The notes under the pieces are model-generated. The model was not told the origin of the DNA. It saw only the letters and a list, made by a program, of their open reading frames with translations, and did no database searches. Position numbers and translations under genes: made by a program. From positions 1 through 5,122 of the forward strand of contig JAEWWY010000494.1 in the NCBI GenBank assembly GCA_023458835.1: 5,122 nt of DNA, read 5' to 3'. The stretch comes from Bacillota bacterium (lineage in GTDB: Bacteria > Bacillota > Clostridia > Christensenellales > Aristaeellaceae). Below are positions 5,034 through 5,122 of this stretch, one piece after another (position 1 is the stretch's first letter; every line of letters begins with the position of its first letter).

Positions 5034-5122
5034 TTGGCAAGCGTGTTTGAAACCCTGTCCCCGCAGGATCGCAGAAAATATGAGACTGCCCGGGAGCTGG
5101 GTTTATTGGACCGCGTGGTTGA
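5034..5122 (+). CDS. Alpha/beta-type small acid-soluble spore protein (SASP), N-terminal part
   Basis: The first 29 codons of a gene that continues past the window. The product starts MASVFETLSPQDRRKYETAR and goes on ELGLLDRVV; the K-Y-E-x-A-x-E-L-G-L-x-D-x-V block is the conserved N-terminal part of clostridial alpha/beta-type SASPs, usually 60-90 aa. These proteins coat spore DNA in the forespore, protect it from UV and heat, and are degraded at germination by the Gpr protease (established knowledge). The predicted start is TTG at 5034-5036, 7 nt after GGGAGG; no ATG is available, and GTG at 5043 is too far from the site. The DNA-binding C-terminal half and the Gpr cleavage site cannot be fully checked here. 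A sigma-G-like promoter precedes it. The main alternative is that this is a divergent SspF-like protein. Confidence 0.8.
   Translation, partial: MASVFETLSPQDRRKYETARELGLLDRVV

Overview
The window looks like chromosomal DNA of an endospore-forming member of the Bacillota, probably a moderately GC-rich Clostridia lineage. The evidence is a Coat_F-type spore protein pair, the start of an alpha/beta-type small acid-soluble spore protein (SASP), a YtrA-type GntR/ABC operon, strong AGGAGG-type ribosome binding sites and many GTG/TTG starts. The genus cannot be fixed from the sequence. No mobile element, tRNA, rRNA or CRISPR array is visible.

Layout. Positions 1-1541 (minus strand) hold a tightly packed operon: a short YtrA-subfamily GntR repressor, an ABC-2-type ATPase (2-bp gap) and an ABC-2-type permease (GTGA overlap, cut by the window edge). 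It is read from a near-consensus sigma-A promoter whose -10 box lies inside an AGTGTG-N13-CACACT inverted repeat, very probably the repressor's own operator. Back to back with it, positions 1693-2219 (plus strand) hold a compact sporulation unit: a sigma-G-like promoter, two small genes (57 and 82 aa) that look like the two halves of a Coat_F protein, and a terminator. That terminator is symmetrical and also ends the convergent minus-strand operon at 2234-3744, which encodes an ECF sigma factor and, overlapping it by GTGA, a single-pass membrane protein that is probably its anti-sigma factor.

The 284-bp region 3745-4028 is divergent and carries a candidate promoter for each side; nothing else clear is seen in it. 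Positions 4029-4976 (plus strand) encode a DUF624/YesL-like polytopic membrane protein with an acidic tail. After it comes a second sigma-G-like promoter and the first 29 codons of an alpha/beta SASP gene, which continues past the window.

How the genes relate: the ABC operon is probably a ligand- or envelope-stress-responsive detoxification unit, and the ECF/anti-sigma pair is probably an envelope signalling unit. The Coat_F pair and the SASP share a promoter architecture (G-H-A-T-R, exactly 18 bp, CAT-N-H-TA) that would place both in the forespore regulon. The most interesting structure is a 9-bp perfect inverted repeat (4991-4999 with 5018-5026). It would bury the SASP ribosome binding site in read-through mRNA from the upstream gene but not in mRNA started at the sigma-G promoter, because that promoter's start point lies downstream of the left arm.
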